Notes under the pieces: generated by a model
Database searches by the model: none
What the model was told of the DNA's origin: nothing
The model's input: only the letters and a program-made list of their open reading frames with translations
Part shown: in pieces, positions 19,501 through 41,405 of the stretch
Position numbering within the stretch: the first letter of the stretch is position 1
Layout of the letters: each line of letters begins with the position of its first letter
Assembly (NCBI GenBank): GCA_026929865.2
Contig: CM049410.1
Span: forward strand, 19,182,001 to 19,246,000
Direction: 5' to 3'
Source: Hyperoplus lanceolatus
Taxonomy: Eukaryota; Chordata; Actinopteri; Uranoscopiformes; Ammodytidae
DNA: 64,000 bases
Position numbers and translations under genes: made by a program

Positions 19501-22006
19501 AGTCAGCTCTTCCAGACATTCATTGATTAGCTCTCGACGCTCTTCCCGTCCACCTTTCTGCGCGACCACTGAATACTGGCTGTCCGCCGCTCGGGCACGC
19601 CCGGTTGCCTGCTGCTGGGCTATCTCATTTGTAAGCAGTCCATAGCGTACCACCAGGTTGCATTCAGGGATGTCGAGGCCTTCCTCTGCCACACTGGTGG
19701 AGATCAGGAGGTTGAGAGAACCTTGCCGAAAATTACGAATGGTGTCCACCTGCTCCTTCTGCACGGGGAAATGTGCAAAATAAAGCTTGTAAGTACTAAG
19801 TCATACGAAACAAACACGTCTATAGATGAGTGGTAACTGAATTGGAATGATTTAAAGCTCAGAGGTAATGATTGTCGGTCATCACACCTGTGTCATGTTG
19901 TTGATACCAGTGCCAGCCCCTGTGAGGATGGCTGCCTTGATGCCAGCGTCCTGTAAGGTTTTATTATTGAGGACCCAGTCGTTAAGGCGGCGGGTGCTTT
20001 TACGGGTTTTACTGAAGACGATTCCCCTTGATTGCACGCCTGGACCAAACTGTCTCAGCAAAGTGCTCTCAAGTTTGAACATCTTTGGGTTCTCATAGCG
20101 AGAATCCCCTGCCAGTTTCTTCAGCTCCATCTGATTCTCTGTGTAAAAGTGTTATTAATTATTTTTTGCATTGTGAGAAATTGCACCATAGACATACAAA
20201 TAGACAAGAAACTAGTATTTCTGGATACCTACCTTGGAAAAGTCCCACCAGGAAGACATCTGTTGCATCAATTTCTGTTTGGGACTTAGTGAGGTAGAAC
20301 TCCTCAAGGGAGCTATACGCGTCACTCATACGCAGCGTGTCATTGATGAGCAGTGCGTCGTTGTACTGTCTGAGGTGGAGTGCACATTGTGCTAGGAGTC
20401 TCTCGCCTTTTTTTACTCCTGAACCAAATATATACACAATTATGTTTGAACATTAACAGAAGCATGTGCTCTCCTTGCTCAAGGAGAGCACAACGATTGT
20501 GTTCCCTCACAGGATGATCAAAAAATGAACTGTGTTCTTACCTTCCTGCTCTAGTAACACCACATCGGCCTCATACTCTTGTGTGCCGCACTCTCTGAGT
20601 CTGAAGCCTGGAGGAATGATCATGTACTCATGGATCAGCTGCATCATCCACTTAAGATGATCCCCAAATGGATCCTAAAAGACAAAAAGTAGTATCTGTG
20701 TTGTCGTTATCATAGCCTCTTTAAAATTGTTTTGATAGCTTAATTTTCGTGTTTGTTACAACAAAGTAACACATACAAGGTACAAGAGAGGAATAAAATC
20801 AGCTTACCTCAGGCCTTTTCTCCACAATTTCAAAAATCTTCATGGGTCTGGGTACTTTCTCCTTCAGCTCGGAGGTATAGTTTTTCGTTGAAACAATGGC
20901 TGAGTCCAGGTTGGCACAAATCTGATACAAAGAGAAATATATTAATTAAGATGACCAAAATAGCAGAGTTGTAGGAGATCAAACAGATCCACTCATATTT
21001 GTGACAAATTCAGTAAAAGCTCAAAACTTTTAAAACCCTGACCTGGAGTACGTGATCCACAGCCCTCTCCAGGATCTTTGCTCCCCCCGTCCCAGGTGAT
21101 GCAGTGAGACCCAGGATCTGTGGTAACGGCCGTTCTCCTTTTAACTTTTTCTCAACGTAGCATCCCATTATCTTGTTATAGACCGCCTCCTTGTGGGTGT
21201 GGTGACACTCATCAATTATCAGAAGTGTAATGTCTGTAAGGAACCATGGACTTGTTAACGGTAAAACCTCAGAAGATTGTGGATCTTACTGTCTATATTA
21301 AGGGAATTAGAAAAAAAACTACCCCACATCAATTAATTTTGTCTTCACGACATCAAAATCATGGATTCAATTTCTCTATATATAAATCATAATCAAGGAT
21401 CTTTATGCTCACTATTACTGACCTGAGAGCTCAACATGTTGAGTTTCCTCCTTGTTCATCAGAGCATTGTACAAGATTTGCGCTGTGCAGATGACCACAT
21501 GTGAGTCCTGCAACACTTTCCCGAAGAAGTCCTTTGTGTCACTCTCTCCACTGACTGGCACCAGCTTGTAGTTAGGGCCTAGGTGAGGCTTGAACTCTTT
21601 GTTGTAATGTTGGTCTACAAGGTGAACCTACAGTACAGAAGAGATCAAAATCACATTGTACCTGGCCTTCTTTAATATCCAGTTTTTTGTTATTTTGAAA
21701 CTAACTCTGCCCCATGTTGTATGCATTCTATGTACCTTGTTTACCAGAACCACCACCTTCTTTAATATCTATTTTCTTATTATTATGAAACTGATTCCCC
21801 ATGTTGAGTGTTTTTTTTGCGTAGGCTACCTTGTTTACAAGAACCACCACCTTGGCCTTGGATGTGGTCTCCAGGTGTTTTTTGGCCACATACACAGCAG
21901 CACGGGTCTTTCCGCCTCCAGTCGGCAGCCAAATTATTATGTTCTCTCTCTGAAGTGCCCTTTCTACCACTTCCTCCTGGTATCCATAAAGTTCTAAATC
22001 CACCAT
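16541..22006 (-). CDS. dhx58: DHX58 (LGP2) RIG-I-like receptor, tandem copy B
   Basis: Second full-length LGP2 gene in the same orientation as copy A. Coding exons are 22006-21830, 21627-21423, 21233-21043, 20921-20808, 20674-20542, 20418-20233, 20138-19888, 19758-19447, 19360-19170, 16904-16808 and 16726-16541. The exon count equals copy A, and exons 2-9 have identical lengths. It encodes 680 residues, with [20 protein letters not shown] and the CRNC and CNNGSC zinc-ligand pairs all kept. It starts [10 protein letters not shown] and ends NFPDLFD. The last two exons are the most diverged from copy A (for example [17 protein letters not shown] against [18 protein letters not shown]). The intron between 19170 and 16904 is 2,265 bp against 93 bp in copy A because of a nested insertion. 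A partial duplication lies at the first donor site. No disabling change is visible, so it is probably a functional gene. Confidence 0.92.
17111..17266. repeat. Foldback (inverted repeat) of ~55-nt arms
   Basis: The arm at 17111-17172 (with GAGTGGTTAGTGA and GCATCAACT) is inverted at 17211-17266 (AGTTGATGC, TCACTAACCACTC), with mismatches. It sits within the 16957-19137 insertion. Confidence 0.6.
17623..18881. mobile_element. Harbinger-like MITE nested in the intron insertion
   Basis: The left end reads GGGTCCTCATTTATAA and the right end is the inverse of GGGGCCTCATTTATAA; both continue into TCTACGCAC-like sequence. It is about 1.26 kb and non-coding. The termini resemble PIF/Harbinger or Tourist-like elements of fish; the target duplication was not resolved. 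Confidence 0.6.
21656..21850. repeat. Partial duplication of exon 1 end and donor in DHX58-B
   Basis: On the gene strand the exon end GTGGTGGTTCTTGTAAACAAG and its GT donor (intron from 21829) are followed 94 bp downstream by a second, very similar GTGGTGGTTCTGGTAAACAAG-type segment and GT donor (intron from 21735). The intron start is repeated too (TTCTTTAATATC twice). Copy A has a single version. Use of the far donor would add 94 nt and shift the frame. Confidence 0.75.
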
Positions 22007-22236
22007 CCTGCGCTTTCCTCCTCCTGTTTGACAACACATCAGAATGACACAATGTAAGAAGTGGACATACCAGTACATCAAAACTGCCCTCATGAAGACC
22101 ATAATGTTTTGCTAGATCTGGCGGAAGTTGCTGAGCGAAAAAACAAACAAGCATTTGCCTGTCACGTGCTTGTTGAATCATTGTATCATTTATCCTGAAG
22201 CTGTTAGTAAGGAACCGAGCCTTTATGTGAACTCAC

Positions 22237-22290
22237 CGGTCAGCTGTGTGTTTCTGGAGCTTCTCCTTGTCCACTATGAGTTCACACTGT
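22237..22290 (-). other. Likely 5'UTR exon of DHX58 copy B
   Basis: Same CAGCTGACCG exon end and GT donor as copy A at 9369. The intron would run to the AG upstream of the ATG at 22006. The upper edge is approximate. Confidence 0.45.
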
Positions 22291-22340
22291 AAGTGGAGGG
22301 TGTTTTAGTCCTGTTGAGATCAGCTGTGACGCGAAGAAAT

Positions 22341-22352
22341 AGAGACGAAACC
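22341..22352 (+). promoter_or_regulatory. Diverged ISRE upstream of DHX58 copy B
   Basis: AGAGACGAAACC aligns with GGAAACGAAACC in copy A. The second half-site (GAAAC) is kept and the first (GAAA) is altered to GAGA, although GAAGAAATAGAGA just before it could supply another GAAA. Weaker or altered interferon response is possible. Confidence 0.5.
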
Positions 22353-22359
22353 AAATGCC

Positions 22360-23145
22360 CTCTGAACTAAAATTGGCCCTACTAAGGGGGGCTCTGGAGG
22401 TACGACAGATAGCTTCTTTATTCAGCGACAGTGCAGGCCTGAGTTGCACTGACATCAGACATGTATAATCCCCCCTTTAATTATATAGAGCCTGTATCCC
22501 GTTATCTTTAGTATCTAATTGGTGCCGTAATCAAAGCTATAGATTGGTCCAACAAAATGATGGAGTGGGTGATTTTTTTTTTGTTGGTCGGGCAATGTAG
22601 CCTACAATACACATTTTAAACATTTGTATCAATTAATTTTAGGACTGTCAGTTATAACGCATTAATTTCTTTAATTCGCGTGCTGCTAGGCCTATTTGTT
22701 TACCTTCGACGAACGTTAACGGTCTCTCCTCCGCTCGGAGCTGATAGGTTTCAATCGTGGGGGCATTCACTCTAGTCAAAGTGGGTGGGTGCTTCTTCCA
22801 CTAGCTCCGTTGCATCAGATACAAGGCTTGTTTTGCCGTGTGCCAAAGCATACATGCCATAAATAAAGCACAGAAAAGACGCTTGAGACAGGAAGTCAAA
22901 CACCGAAACAACATTGAACCATCCTGGTACATTTTCAGAATAAAACACTCCTTTTTGATTCCTGGTCGTATTTCACGCTACTACATCAACAAAACGTCAT
23001 AATATGGGAAGCCTGGAGTCAACAGCAGGTGAGGTTTTCAGATTCAGAACCAAGGACGACGAGTAGAAGCTCATCATTGACCCGAAAACCACGTAATTAT
23101 TTTACACACCGCATATCCTTTTTATAAAGTCAAAATGATAATGCA
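22360..23145. other. Upstream region of DHX58-B, repeat-like, no gene
   Basis: TTAGGACTGTCAGTTATAAC at 22641 resembles the common fish hAT terminus ending in GACAGCCCTA; a similar inverse end is seen near 14090 in unit A. No ORF of note. Confidence 0.35.
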
Positions 23146-23149
23146 TAAT

Positions 23150-23210
<61 letters not shown>
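23146..23210. repeat. (ATA)n microsatellite
   Basis: About 65 bp of ATA/AAT trinucleotide repeat between the DHX58-B promoter and the orphan promoter block. Confidence 0.95.
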
Positions 23211-23605
23211 CCAACTAATTCATTGTAGGCCTACTCCTTTGGATTTGAAATAAGTTAATAACTTTCTTTGCATGTAGGCGTATTTGATTCCTAATCAAGA
23301 CACAATGGGAAGATTGGTTAACATGATCAATATGGACTTTAAAACTGTTTTGAAATGCAAAACATAATTTTAAACATAGGACCTTTCATTACCTGTTAAC
23401 ATTATGAGCAATCACTATGTGGTTTTAAATCCGGTTATAATCACCTGCTGTGACAGAGAAACGAAACAAAACCTCTGTGCACCTTGCCTGCTGGAGGGGC
23501 CAACTGAGGGAGGTTGGGGAACAACAGTATAATGAAGCCTAATCACTGACAATAAGTCAGACAAACACAAACGGCATAATCTAGCCATGGGGTTATCTTG
23601 TATAT
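23205..23605. repeat. Orphan ISRE promoter block, unit B copy
   Basis: Paralogous to 13905-14562. It contains GAGAAACGAAAC (23456-23467), CTGGAGGGGCCAACTGAGGG and TCTAGCCATGG in the same order. Homology stops soon after 23605, which marks the likely upper edge of the duplication unit. Confidence 0.55.
23456..23467 (+). promoter_or_regulatory. ISRE-like motif in orphan promoter block (unit B)
   Basis: GAGAAACGAAAC, identical to the motif at 14385-14396. Confidence 0.45.
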
Positions 23606-24704
23606 ATCTAACTGTATATGTGTCTTATAGTTTAGGCGTTTGATTATTTTATTGAAAAATGTGTTGCTACTGCAAACAATAAAAACGCTTTTATGGTTTT
23701 AAAATAGGCTAGTCCACCTTAACTGGGCCCTGTCTGTTTGCTTATTGTTACATCAGGAAAATGAAACTTACTGCTGCACATTCATAAACAGACACAGACG
23801 TGCTGGTTACTAAAAATAGCATTTTACTCAAATGCACCATACAATGCACCTATTTGGCCATAGATGTTTTTTTTCAAAACTGGTTCAGGGATCCTTCTTA
23901 AATTGTTTCCGTTTTGGGTCAAAGGATGAGGGGTGCTGTATGCTGTGCAGATTGTGAAGTCTATTGATACAACAACAAATCAGATTAAGTGCAAGCAAAC
24001 TAGGTCCCATTTTTCTTACATGTTTGTCCTGTTGAATACTCCTTATCTGGTTTTGAAGATCATGTGACATGACATCCTGCAAGTCATGTTCCTTATTTAA
24101 CTGATGTTTCATCGGAGCTTGGAAAGCAGCTACACATTTAAAACATTTTCTTTTATAAAAAAAAGTTTTATTGTCATGAACAGTATTGAAGTTACAGTAA
24201 ATGGCATTTATACCATAACTAAAACAGTAGCTATCCTCAAACAGGGAAAGTTCACTCAGACTGACCTTTAAGAAAATCTGAAATGCAGCATAGGTAGATT
24301 GAAGGAGTAATACGCAAGTGACAACCCTGAATAATGCAACACTGACATATCACTTCAGTAATTCAAAACTAGTCATGATTCAAGTACAAAATAAACACAC
24401 ACTCACACAAACACACATACACAAGTCAATGGAACATTCAAAAGCAGGCTCAACCAGCATTGGACAGTTAACTTAATGCATCTTAGGAAGCACTCTGTTT
24501 GACACTGCCCGCTGAACAAAGAACTGTTTTCATTACAATGTCTGTAACATTGTAACAAACTGCAACAACAGTGGCTGAGAAGTTGGGATGTTTTTTTATG
24601 AATTCAACTTGTAAACTGTCCACCATGCATTAAACACCCACTACAGTTGTGTGTACATCTTGATAAATAATCTTATCTTCTTTTCAAAATCCCTTTGAGG
24701 ACTG
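23606..24704. other. Intergenic between DHX58-B and KAT2A, no gene seen
   Basis: A TTTATT at about 24166 (AATAAA on the minus strand) could be a distal KAT2A poly(A) signal. Nothing else was recognised. Confidence 0.35.
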
Positions 24705-24707
24705 CTG

Positions 24708-26072
24708 GGGGGTATACTACGAAACAAACTCAACAGAGCCCAGCTCTCTTTTTTTGATCTGGTTCAACATAACACATACCCTCGCTCAGAGCTAACCGGT
24801 ATCACGAAGGCAGTTATCAACCTCTTATGTTGAACGAGGGTTTCAGCTTCAGGCTCTGTGCGCGTCCCCATGAGAGGGGGAGTTTGGCCGTCATTTGACT
24901 CTGTTTCCGCACTGACTGGACTGATCTTGTGCCGCTAACTTTACACTAACGGACTGATTGCGAGCAGCTGACTTCGCTGACTTCACAAGAGTTTGTCAGT
25001 CTGAATTATCACAGAACAGCAGAAAACAGAGAGCCGAAAAAAACTCTTACTGCAAATAAGGAGAGAGTGGAATGTTGTCAGAAAATTGGGCTACTGAATT
25101 GATTAATTTATTTTACAGATCGTTCTCGCAGTGCGTAATGTGACATTATAAAGCAATTAAAGGTTGAACTCTGATTTAAACAGTACACCATTTAGCCTAG
25201 TTGAATGGTAATCCTACACTTAATAATCTGATTTAAGTCTGACACTGTCCCCTAATGAATAGCATAGCCTATGTGGAAAACCACTGTAGTTTTGGGCCAC
25301 ATCAAAATTAATACAATTTTGATTTTGATTTAGGCTAATAGCCCTTTATTTGCATCTTATAAATACCATTAAAATAAATAGCCTAGATACCTGTAGTCTG
25401 TATTTTCCGGACAAATATGAATCTACTGTGAGAAGCTTAACCTGCGAGTCTGCAGCGATGTCCGAACTGTGACAGCTGTCACCTGTCACGTCCCAACTGT
25501 AATCACTACTGATGAAAAGAAAGAAGCCTATAAAATAATGTTGCAACCTGTGATTTTATAGAACGCTTCATTAAGAGCCAGTGTGTGTAGATCGCCAGGT
25601 AAAATCATTTGAGGTGAGAGCATAGAGTGGCGCTGCATACAGTAGGTCTAGGCTATTTTAAATTTTCTGCATCAATAACTATGCATGTGGCAAAAAGCCG
25701 CAGCGCGATGTTACAATTCACTCTAATGTAAGCCTTATGCCACGGCCTCGTTTTGTTCATTATATTACTGATCAATAAGTTTACTGATTTAACTAGTTTA
25801 CTCAGTGAGAAGTATCGCTCAGACAATATAGTCTGGTCCGCGGGATTTCAAAATGTGTAGTTTCCTTAAAGGTCAGCGCAGAGCCGAATTTAAACTCAAA
25901 CTCTGCAACAAAAACTGGTCTGGGCAGGTTAGCCGTGCAGCCTCTGTTACCACGGTGATCTAGCCAGGTAAAAAGAGAGCCACCTTTCGTGATACTGAAA
26001 ATGCTGGCTTTAGACCGCTTTAGACTCAACAGACCTCGCTCAGCCCTTAATCTCGCTTCGTAGTATACCCCC
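24708..26072. mobile_element. PIF/Harbinger-like non-autonomous transposon
   Basis: The 1,365-bp element is flanked by CTG at 24705-24707 and 26073-26075 (3-bp target duplication). The ends are GGGGGTATACTACGAA and its inverse. A 3-bp duplication and G-rich termini fit PIF/Harbinger. It has no transposase. It lies downstream of KAT2A, possibly in a long 3'UTR. Confidence 0.75.
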
Positions 26073-26075
26073 CTG

Positions 26076-27291
26076 GTTAGCTTAACCCATGCCATGTTTA
26101 GGTCTCGACAACATAAACATCAGTAAATCTGTGACCACTACTTGTGGAAGTGACAACTACAGATTCAAGCAACCGGAAAAATCAATGCCAACAACTACAG
26201 TATGAGTATGGTAAAATCTATCCTAACGTGTGACCTCATCCTAAATGGTTTGGAATAAATCCTTGCCAGTGAAAAATGGTGTAAACAGTATGCTTCATGT
26301 TTACTGTACAAATAGGTATGTAATGTTGTTGTCAAGGCAACGATTGGGGGAGTTAATTAGTTTAGCAAAGAAGTGCCAAGGAGTCTCAGCTAGCAAACAC
26401 TCAAACTACTCACGAGTAGAGCTTCAACAAACGATTGTTTTAATTAAGGGTATTTTTTCTCATTTGTTGAAAATAATGTTCCTAAAGACCAAACGATCAA
26501 TGCATTTTTTCTGAACCTAGTCAAAATATATATTCAAATATATAAAAAATGCACTGGCATGAAAAGAAAAAAGCAGCAGATCCTCACTTTTAAAAGACTC
26601 AAAACCTAACAAATGTTTGGTATTTGCACTTTTTAACAGTCCAACATTTGTATTATATTCATCGTCAACCAATCAATTGTTTCACGTCTACTTTCAAGCG
26701 TTTTATGGACACCCCTCAAAGAATGTCTATCTTAAAATCCATGAAAATGGCTGGGATGTTCAAGTGTCTGTCAGTAACGGAAGGCAACGTGGCTTTAGGT
26801 CCCGAGGTCCAGTTTTCTGTGAAAATAAGTTGGAATTCTACATGTACATCTGCTCCAGTGATGACATGAGTTTTACACAAACCGGAATGAACAAATGCAA
26901 AAAAAAAAAGAACAGGTGAATCATACTAGACATTACGGAAGTGTGGCATTGTTATAACTCGGACCTACAACTTTGGTACACTTAATGAAACGCGTATACG
27001 CAGATCTTTAACCCACTGAGTACTGGAGAAGAGGAAATGACAGGAAAGAACTTAACGATTTTGACACTTTGTCATGCTCAACTGGCTCTGATATTTCCAA
27101 ACAACCCTTTTTTTGTTGCACTCCCATCAATTGCCTTGTAAAATGTGTCCGTCGTGCACATACCCTTTTATTAACTCAGATATGACAATAACAAGCAGTG
27201 TTTTCATGGTGATCTGCTCCTTCGAGCTGTGTGGCAGCTGTGAAAGTCGCTCCTAGTCCGTTGAGAACTCTGTAAATATTCTGTGGCGAGT
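26076..27291 (-). other. 3' flank / probable 3'UTR of KAT2A
   Basis: No ORF of note. AATAAA on the minus strand at 27172-27167 lies about 120 nt after the KAT2A stop and would give a short 3'UTR; longer forms may run further. Confidence 0.45.
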
Positions 27292-38477
<11,186 letters not shown>

Positions 38478-38600
38478 GTCCACGCTGCTCTGACTCTTCC
38501 TCTGCTCCCGTTCAGTTTATACGTTGCATTCAAGTGCTGTCGACCAAATTGGATTTTGTTTAAAAGAAGAAAGTATATTTTCTGATTTTGCCATTTAAAC
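38478..38600 (-). promoter_or_regulatory. KAT2A 5'UTR / promoter region
   Basis: ATTGG at 38548-38552 is a CCAAT box on the gene strand, about 71 bp upstream of the ATG. The first exon is GC-rich with many CpG, and no TATA box is obvious. The transcription start was not determined. Confidence 0.4.
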
Positions 38601-39505
38601 TAAACACAACACCAATGAAGGATATGAAGAGCCAAAACAAGTGGTTTAACTCTCACAGAATACTTTTAAACCCAATATCAACTTTTCAAAACAGAAACAT
38701 AACAGAAGGATCTCTAGCTCGCTTGCTTTGACACCCCGAAATGATTTCATGACAACCACCAAGACAAGAGGTATGATTGTTACATCTACTTTCAGCTTAA
38801 TTACCTTTATACATCCTTATTTCCGTTGTCACTACTACATCTACACTTCTGGCTATCTTTAATGTCTTTATTCTGAATTTCTGGACCGGAAGTTGTATAA
38901 TAAGTTATTTCTTCTGCCTTCATGCTTGTGTGTAGATGGTTGTAGCATTCGCCGGTGTCCACCGCCCTCACGTGGTCGCATTGCGTAACTACACTTCTTG
39001 CTCTATCAAACTATGATTAAAACGTGTTTACTATTCGGATTGGCCCTATGTCTCAGTCCATGTGCCCTCCAGTGGCCACGGTCACGAGCTGCAACACATT
39101 AAATTCGTCAAAGTAGCGTCGATGTAAACATAATACTGTCATTTCCGGTTTTAACTTTTCAAAAAAAATCAATTTGAAGCTCTCGAAATACATACTGTCA
39201 AAAGATTATACATTTATCGAGATCTTTTTTTAAGAGGTTACTTTTGGGGACTACATCTTTATGTGCGAATTATACCGATATTAATTTCGATTAATGACAT
39301 TCTTATGATAGTCAGAGGAACACGCTTAGAAAGTACACTTGAAAGCATCACACCTGTCTGAGGTGATGTCTATGGGTAATGTAGTTTGTGTACAGAAGTA
39401 TTTTAAATCCGATACATTTACAAATGACGTTCTCTGTTTCACTCTGTTTTTTTAGAATGATTTATTTCAGATAGGCCTTTTACGTAAAGGTGCTACGAGG
39501 AACAT
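38601..39505. other. Intergenic between KAT2A and RAB5C, no feature seen
   Basis: No ORF of note and no repeat with clear ends. Confidence 0.35.
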
Positions 39506-39509
39506 TTAA

Positions 39510-41053
39510 AGATCTCCTATTATAATACTTTTCTGGTCTTGGGCCCTGTTCTCACGGTGAAAACGTGACAGTTTCCCCGTTTTTGTTTTTTTTAAACCCC
39601 GTTCAGACACAATTTATCTGACATCTTCACCCTTGCACATGTTTTCAGAGGAAACAGGACGAAATCGATGTAGTAAGCATGCCAGGCCAGCAGTTGGCGG
39701 TACAAGGTAGTAGTAGATAGCTTTTCCGGTACAATTTGATGCATAAAACCTTACTGAAACCGAAAATTAATGCCACTAACGTTCATAAAGCGGTTGGTGT
39801 ATGCTTGGGGTTACAATTATTGTAAATGACAAGCTTTCTGTCCTCTTATTTCACCGCATTGAACACGTGAAAACAGAAGACATGCTGATAGTGAAGGGGC
39901 TTTGTGAGCGGCTACTTTTGTGAGCGGCTACTTTTCCTGTTAGGCGTACTTCAAAATAAAAGTCAACTCACGTTTGTCCGGTGAAATGCTGTTAATGTTT
40001 AGCCAGTGAAATGCTTTTACTGTGAAGCCGTAGACTTAATGCTCCTTTTGTTGAACAGTAACTTAACCGCTGCGCGCTGAACTATGGATAGTGTTTTTAA
40101 TGTAGAGAGAGCCGTGTACACAAGTTTATTTTGCTAGAAAAAGCGGCAGAGCACAAATTTTTCCCCAGACAAAGTGGCGGGTGCATGGTATCAATAACTT
40201 ACTAATAGACTACAGACTAAATTGGCGAGTGTTATAGGCCTATTTAAGCCATGCACGTTATATTGTCTTCTAACTTTATAACTCGCGTGTGGGTATTGAC
40301 AGCAAATGTTATAGACTATGCATACGTGAAGTGGAGCCGTGACGTCAGCGTTACCAGGGGAAATGGTTTCGGTGTTCACACAAAACCAAAACCGTTGTGT
40401 TTTCCAAAAAATCCTCCCTGGGAGTAGATCTCTAAAACTTGCGGTTTCATGCCTGCGTTTGTTGTTTTCATGTACATGATATAGTGCAACCGTGGGAATT
40501 TTTCCGCGTTTGCACCGTTTCGTGTTGCCGTGAGAACAGGGCCTTAATTTCTTGTTAAAAACTGCTATAGAGCAACCTGACACGAATCACATCACAAAAA
40601 ACCATGTAGATTTTCGGGACACTCTTCCTCTCACCCTAGCGAGCACAGCAGTCTGTTCCACACACTACTTTGAGCTTCTCCGCCCCTCCCCCCCTCCTGC
40701 AAACCCCACTCCATTGTGATTGGTTACCTTCCTTCTTTAACATGTCCAGCAGCGCGCGGGGAGATTTCTAGAGAAGGAAGGTGGGGGCATGGCCGGAGCT
40801 TGCCTGAGCAGCATTACCATACATGGAAACATCCGGGTATGTGACTCACGATACCCGGAAATTTGAACAAGTGAATTCTCGACCGGCTGCCCTAGTGTTT
40901 AGTGCTCTGCATAGCCACCCCAGACGGTAAGCAGGGAATACGTCTAAATGCATGTACGTAATTATTTGATACGCTAGTATGGTTAAACATGACTATAAAT
41001 CATTATAACAACGTTTATAGGTCATAAAAGTCGAAAAGTATCATAGGTCCTCT
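39510..41053. mobile_element. TTAA-type MITE, copy 2, with a nested Harbinger-like element
   Basis: Same family as 12935-13536, flanked by TTAA at 39506-39509 and 41054-41057. Both copies share the outer sequence (for example CTGCTATAGAGCAACCTGAC). Here the family is interrupted at 39539-40546 by a second transposon, which gives a ready-made empty site for comparison. Confidence 0.8.
39542..40543. mobile_element. PIF/Harbinger-like element nested in MITE
   Basis: 1,002 bp starting GGCCCTGTTCTCACGG and ending with its exact inverse. The flanks are TTG (39539-39541) and TTA (40544-40546). The uninterrupted copy at 12935-13536 has a single TTA at the same point, so TTA was duplicated and one copy later changed. 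A TWA target duplication is the Harbinger signature. No transposase. Confidence 0.8.
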
Positions 41054-41399
41054 TTAAATATTTCTGAAACGGTCCAATTTTTCCTCTGATGTTCATAAAT
41101 GACATGTAACAGCAAACGAGACCATCAGTGCACTGCAAAGAATGCTATTTTTATATTGTTTTTCTTAATGCCTTTGTCATGGATACGCTCACTCAGTAAC
41201 AACAGCATGCTTAAGCTTTTGTCCAAAGGGGATGCAAGAATAAGCACAAACTGAATGTTCCTCCCAGCGCCTTAAAAAATAAATCTTTAGAATACAAGAT
41301 CAAAAGCCAATTTTCTTCTGGCAGTTTTCACTAGTTATAACATTGATTGAGTCAGTTGAAATGATTTAACAGCCATACAGCAATGATACCTTCCTCTTG

Positions 41400-41405
41400 T
41401 TTATT
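41400..41405 (-). terminator. Poly(A) signal candidate for RAB5C
   Basis: TTTATT on the plus strand (AATAAA on the gene strand), about 1.4 kb after the RAB5C stop codon; would give a long 3'UTR. Not confirmed. Confidence 0.35.

Noticed and set aside
16541-22006. DHX58 copy B as a pseudogene
   Set aside because: All exons are open, phases agree and the catalytic motifs are kept; the only oddity is a duplicated donor.
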